This document shows, piece by piece, positions 61,158-64,000 of a stretch of DNA of 64,000 nucleotides. Below the pieces are notes generated by a model, which saw only the letters and a program-made list of their open reading frames with translations, was not told where the DNA came from and did no database searches. Source of the stretch: an uncultured SAR116 cluster alpha proteobacterium. Its GTDB lineage: Bacteria > Pseudomonadota > Alphaproteobacteria > Puniceispirillales > Marisalimonadaceae. Every line of letters begins with the position of its first letter. Position 1 is the first letter of the stretch. The DNA is taken from NCBI GenBank assembly GCA_902589185.1, contig CACIRZ010000003.1, positions 1 through 64,000 of the forward strand. Direction: 5' to 3'. A program made the position numbers and the translations under genes.

Positions 61158-61757
61158 TCATACTTTAGTTAATTCTCTATTGCCTCTTGGATCTACCCAA
61201 CCAATTAAACCATCTTCCCTTTTATAAATCATATTAAGCCCGCTATGCTTTGAGTTTCTAAACATAAGCGCAGAAGCATTTCCTAATTTCATTTTTTCAA
61301 GGGCATCAACAACTGTTAATTCTTCTATCTCTGTATCTAATTCTGCAAAAATAAGTGGCTCTTGACTGTTATTTTCTTTGTTTATAGAAACACCTGTTGG
61401 AGGTTCATTAATTATTTGAAATTGTGCATCCAACACGTTTGATTTTAGAAAGTTATCTTTATGTTTAGAGTTTTTAATTTTTCTTTTATATCGTCTTAGT
61501 TGTTTTGAGAGTTTTTCAAGAGTAGAATCAAATGCTATTTTTGCAGTTTCACCATTTGATTGAGCTGTAAATTCCATTTTTTTTGTAATATGAAGTACTA
61601 TGATAATATAAAAAATCTTATTTTTTTTTGAGACACTTACAATTGAAGAAACAGCATTTGGAAAGAATTTAGTAACTGCATCAAATAAGTTTAACTCTGC
61701 ATATTTGGTAAAAGATTGACCTACTTTAACTTGCTTACCAAATATTTTAAAGTTCAT
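61158..61757 (-). CDS. hpf: Ribosome hibernation promoting factor, long form
   Basis: 199 residues from the ATG at 61757, which follows GGAGGG; the ORF track starts eight codons earlier. N-terminal S30AE domain (about 1-105, with the KFFPNAVSSIVSVS strand) and C-terminal dimerisation domain (about 140-195, PLIFAELDTEIEELTVVDALEKM). The long form alone makes 100S ribosome dimers in stationary or starved cells. Monocistronic. Confidence 0.93.
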   Translation of the reverse strand: MNFKIFGKQVKVGQSFTKYAELNLFDAVTKFFPNAVSSIVSVSKKNKIFYIIIVLHITKKMEFTAQSNGETAKIAFDSTLEKLSKQLRRYKRKIKNSKHKDNFLKSNVLDAQFQIINEPPTGVSINKENNSQEPLIFAELDTEIEELTVVDALEKMKLGNASALMFRNSKHSGLNMIYKREDGLIGWVDPRGNRELTKV

Positions 61758-61865
61758 AAAGACCCTCCTTAATATTACCATTAAATTACAAAATTATTAG
61801 AGACTATTGTCAATAATTTAATTTTTAAAATATAAAGTAATTTTAAATTGTAATGTGAGTTCGAT

Positions 61866-62168
61866 ATGACCTGTTACTTAATAGTTAAATCAGACACAAA
61901 GCTTGTTGATAGAGAAAAATTTGACAATTGGTATGAAAAAGAGCACTTAATCGAAGCAAGGGAAGCATTTATGGCTAAAAGTGCAAAAAGAGGCTGGATA
62001 AAAGATTCCAATTTTCATCTTGCCATATATGAATTTAAAAATAGTAGAGATGCTGAAAAAGCAATAAATTCAAAAAATTTAGAGAATCTTATAAAAAAAT
62101 TTGATCAAAAATGGGAAAAAAAAGTACATAGAACGAGAGAGTTAATAGAATTTATACAAACCATTTAA
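61866..62168 (+). CDS. Unknown small protein, EthD/alpha-beta-barrel-like
   Basis: 100 residues. The start MTCYLIVKSDTKLVDREKFDNWYEKEHL, with a WYxxEHL segment, resembles small dimeric alpha/beta-barrel proteins. No function assigned. Its stop overlaps the convergent VOC gene by 4 nt. Confidence 0.7.
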   Translation: MTCYLIVKSDTKLVDREKFDNWYEKEHLIEAREAFMAKSAKRGWIKDSNFHLAIYEFKNSRDAEKAINSKNLENLIKKFDQKWEKKVHRTRELIEFIQTI

Positions 62169-62560
62169 TAATTCTGATTAGATATCTCAATTAAGTTTTT
62201 ATCTGGGTCTCTGACATATATAGATTTTATTGTGCCATTAGCTCCAGTCTTTATGACTGGGCCATCTTCTATTTTAATATCAAATTTATCAAATATTTTT
62301 ATCCAGTCATTAACATTTTTTTCGCTTAAAAAACAAATGTCCATAGTACCTGGGAGTGGTTTATACGCGTGCGGTTTAAAAGGTTTAGAAGCTTCATGTA
62401 AATTAATTTTTTGTATGCCAAATTTAAGAGATTTTCGTTTTACATTATCTGTTGTTGATAAAAATTCTTGTAATTCCATACCTAAAATATTTGAATAAAA
62501 ATGTATGGATTTGTTTATATCAGTAACTGTTATTACGACGTGATCTATAAAAAGTGACAT
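62165..62560 (-). CDS. VOC-family (glyoxalase/dioxygenase fold) protein
   Basis: 131 residues with paired beta-alpha-beta-beta-beta modules. Candidate metal ligands are His in FIDHVVITV (about 6), His in INLHEAS (about 55) and Glu in NLIEISN near the C-terminus. Probably a metal-dependent lyase, isomerase or resistance protein; substrate unknown. Length matches single-domain VOC proteins. Confidence 0.88.
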   Translation of the reverse strand: MSLFIDHVVITVTDINKSIHFYSNILGMELQEFLSTTDNVKRKSLKFGIQKINLHEASKPFKPHAYKPLPGTMDICFLSEKNVNDWIKIFDKFDIKIEDGPVIKTGANGTIKSIYVRDPDKNLIEISNQNY

Positions 62561-62643
62561 GATAAAATACTTTATATTAATTAAAAAATTAGGTAAGTCT
62601 TACAATAATTATGTAAAAAAATTAACTAGAAAGTAAGAAAGTT

Positions 62644-63048
62644 GTGATTTTAAAAAGAAAATTTATTTATGTAATTTTGTTTATTGTTTTATTACCATTA
62701 AAATCAATGGCCAGTGATGTGCATCTTCCGTCTGCTGGATTTGATTGTAGTGATACAAACAACAAGTTTGAGTTTTTATTTGACAGATCAAAAGACATGG
62801 ATAATCCAAAAGTTTATAGAAGAATGAATGGTAAGTTTGTTTTAATTGGAAAATTGTTAGCTGAAAAACAAGGAGCTTACGTAATTTGGGAAGATAAATA
62901 TTTTTTTACTACAACTGATTTTGCATGGATTTTTGACAAAGTAACTTCAAAATTATCATCAGCTGTATTAAGCGTAGGATTGGGAACAGAAAATTTAAAT
63001 AAAATACCAAAACCAATGACATGCATGCAAAAGATTTTTTATTACTAG
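62644..63048 (+). CDS. Exported protein of unknown function
   Basis: 134 residues from a GTG (MILKRKFIYVILFIVLLPLKSMAS), with a signal peptide ending near residue 24. The mature part has two Cys residues (GFDCS and MTCMQK) that could form a disulfide, and a beta-rich pattern. I do not recognise the family. The ribosome site is weak. Upstream of tRNA-Arg(TCT). Confidence 0.7.
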   Translation: MILKRKFIYVILFIVLLPLKSMASDVHLPSAGFDCSDTNNKFEFLFDRSKDMDNPKVYRRMNGKFVLIGKLLAEKQGAYVIWEDKYFFTTTDFAWIFDKVTSKLSSAVLSVGLGTENLNKIPKPMTCMQKIFYY

Positions 63049-63105
63049 CTTTTTAAAACAATTGTTTTGACTTAATTATTTATAAGTAATAATAAATTAT
63101 TTAGT

Positions 63106-63182
63106 GGACGCGTAGCTCAGCTGGATAGAGCAACTGCCTTCTAAGCAGTAGGTCAGAGGTTCGAATCCTCTCGCGTTCACCA
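63106..63182 (+). tRNA. tRNA-Arg (anticodon TCT)
   Basis: A 77-nt cloverleaf: acceptor GGACGCG with CGCGTTC (one G-U pair), D arm GCTC...GAGC, anticodon stem ACTGC/GCAGT with loop CTTCTAA, T arm AGAGG TTCGAAT CCTCT, encoded CCA. Positions 34-36 read TCT (AGA codon). TTTTT follows closely. Confidence 0.95.
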
Positions 63183-63201
63183 CTTTTTATAGGAGATATG
63201 A

Positions 63202-63369
63202 TTGTTCGAATTAGGATTAATTAAAGGTACTGCTTTAGGCTTGACTGGCGGTATATTAATAGGGCTTGTCTTTAAAGAAGCTTGTAAACAATTAAAAGAT
63301 AAAAAAAATCAGAGATTTAACAATTCATCCGTAAATAAAAATTCAAGTGATGATATACAAGAAGATTAA
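63202..63369 (+). CDS. Small membrane-anchored protein with TTG start, missed by ORF track
   Basis: 55 residues. AGGAG (63191-63195) lies 6 nt before a TTG that opens MFELGLIKGTALGLTGGILI, a Gly-rich single membrane segment, then a charged Lys/Asp/Asn-rich tail. An ATG at 63198 gives only an 8-codon frame, so the TTG is preferred. 19 nt after tRNA-Arg(TCT), so possibly co-transcribed with it. Function unknown. Confidence 0.6.
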   Translation: MFELGLIKGTALGLTGGILIGLVFKEACKQLKDKKNQRFNNSSVNKNSSDDIQED

Positions 63370-63390
63370 TAATATTTAATTATTGACCTT

Positions 63391-64000
63391 TTATTTATTC
63401 CAATCTCGGTACCAGTTTTTAAATAAAGTATATTGACTTTCTGCATAATTTTTCTGACTCTCACTCAACTTATCAGTAGGATTAAAGTGCAAATCGTACG
63501 CTTTTTCTCCGTTTAAAACCATTAAATATTTATAATAAAGCACCAGATCTGGTCCCTCATCAAAAGATGATAAAACTGCGAGTGCACACTCAAGTTCCAT
63601 AGCTTTTTGTCTTGCTTTAGAGTTGCCGCTTGCAGCTTTTTCACATAGATCAATTAAATGTAATACTTCTTTTGGAAACGCATTCCCCACTCCAGTTATT
63701 GCTCCAACTGCGCCGCAGTTTACGTAGCCATGATATACAGTTGTATCTACCCCAATCATCAAGGATATATCATCATATTTAGAAGTAATATGTTCTGCTG
63801 CATAACTAAGATCATTGGCTCCTCCAAATTCTTTAAATCCCACTAAATTTGGATATTCTTTTCGTAAATCAAAAAATAAATCTGCTCTTGTTGAAAACCC
63901 ATAATAATGACTATTGTAAATAACTGCAGGAAGTTTGGGAGCTCCACTTAAAATAGACGCAAAATGTGCTCTCTGAGCTGAAAGCGAAGGTCCCCTAGAT
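63391..64000 (-). CDS. DapA-family aldolase/lyase, N-terminus cut by window edge
   Basis: The ORF-track entry (63391-63843) begins at an internal GTG. The same frame stays open to the window end, adding ...FASILSGAPKLPAVIYNSHYYGFSTRADLFFDL. The Tyr motif YNSH and the Schiff-base Lys in GFKEFGG fit the dihydrodipicolinate synthase/N-acetylneuraminate lyase superfamily. About 200 residues are visible; the remainder lies beyond 64000. The exact reaction (dihydrodipicolinate synthase, sugar-acid aldolase or dehydratase) is not determinable. Confidence 0.88.
   Translation of the reverse strand, partial: SRGPSLSAQRAHFASILSGAPKLPAVIYNSHYYGFSTRADLFFDLRKEYPNLVGFKEFGGANDLSYAAEHITSKYDDISLMIGVDTTVYHGYVNCGAVGAITGVGNAFPKEVLHLIDLCEKAASGNSKARQKAMELECALAVLSSFDEGPDLVLYYKYLMVLNGEKAYDLHFNPTDKLSESQKNYAESQYTLFKNWYRDWNK

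Noticed and set aside
63055-63068. AAAACAATTGTTTT palindrome after the exported unknown protein, considered as terminator
   Set aside because: Only a 5-bp A/T-rich stem with a 4-nt loop; too weak to call.

Overview
The window is about 64 kb of very AT-rich DNA (roughly 30 % GC by eye) with short intergenic spacers and many 1-4 nt gene overlaps. Its content is typical of a streamlined heterotroph: tripartite tricarboxylate (TTT/Tct) transporters, a peptide ABC importer, LysR regulators, sulfatases, many Fe(II)/2-oxoglutarate oxygenases and CaiB-type CoA transferases. Two tRNA-Arg genes have alphaproteobacterial-looking sequences and encoded CCA ends. I infer a free-living marine alphaproteobacterium, for example a SAR11-like or HIMB59/AEGEAN-169-like lineage. 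This rests on gene content and composition only; no ribosomal RNA or marker gene is present to confirm it.

Layout. (1) 1-3.7 kb is accessory DNA beside tRNA-Arg(TCG). It holds three copies of a roughly 50-60 bp direct repeat, a second copy of the tRNA 3' end with its flanking arm (att-like, bounding about 2.8 kb), small unknown proteins including a frameshifted paralogue, and a winged-helix-like protein. No recombinase is visible. (2) 3.75-11.3 kb is a minus-strand operon: a beta-propeller protein, a family-5 solute-binding protein, two permeases, a fused double ATPase and an M20 amidohydrolase. It is divergent from a LysR gene and an SDR gene (11.5-13.3 kb). (3) 13.3-23 kb is mixed: a DadA-like oxidase, an AbrB-type transporter beside a dead LysR gene, the first sulfatase, a GMC oxidoreductase, an aldo/keto reductase, a GST and a TauE-like exporter. 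(4) 23-44 kb is a large catabolic region. It has three more sulfatases, two complete TctABC transporters, two enolase-superfamily enzymes, two TauD-type oxygenases, both subunits of aconitase X, a DUF3604 protein and a CaiB enzyme. (5) 44.3-51 kb is a tight seven-gene minus-strand operon: TauD, PhyH, thiolase, PhyH, PhyH, TauD, CaiB. (6) 51-64 kb is more ordinary: the ybbP-ybbA/tesA block, a hydratase operon, DinB, MATE, epimerase, epoxide hydrolase, MsrA, long HPF, VOC, tRNA-Arg(TCT) and a DapA-family gene cut by the window edge.

How the parts fit. The TTT and ABC systems would import organic acids or peptides. Sulfatases would remove sulfate, 2OG oxygenases would attack C-H or C-S/C-N bonds, CoA transferases and the thiolase would activate and cleave acyl chains, and the TauE-like protein could export sulfite or a sulfonate. 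This is inference from co-location; no substrate is proven. Three of the import operons place a strong hairpin with a U tract directly after the binding-protein gene, a layout expected to make more binding protein than downstream products.
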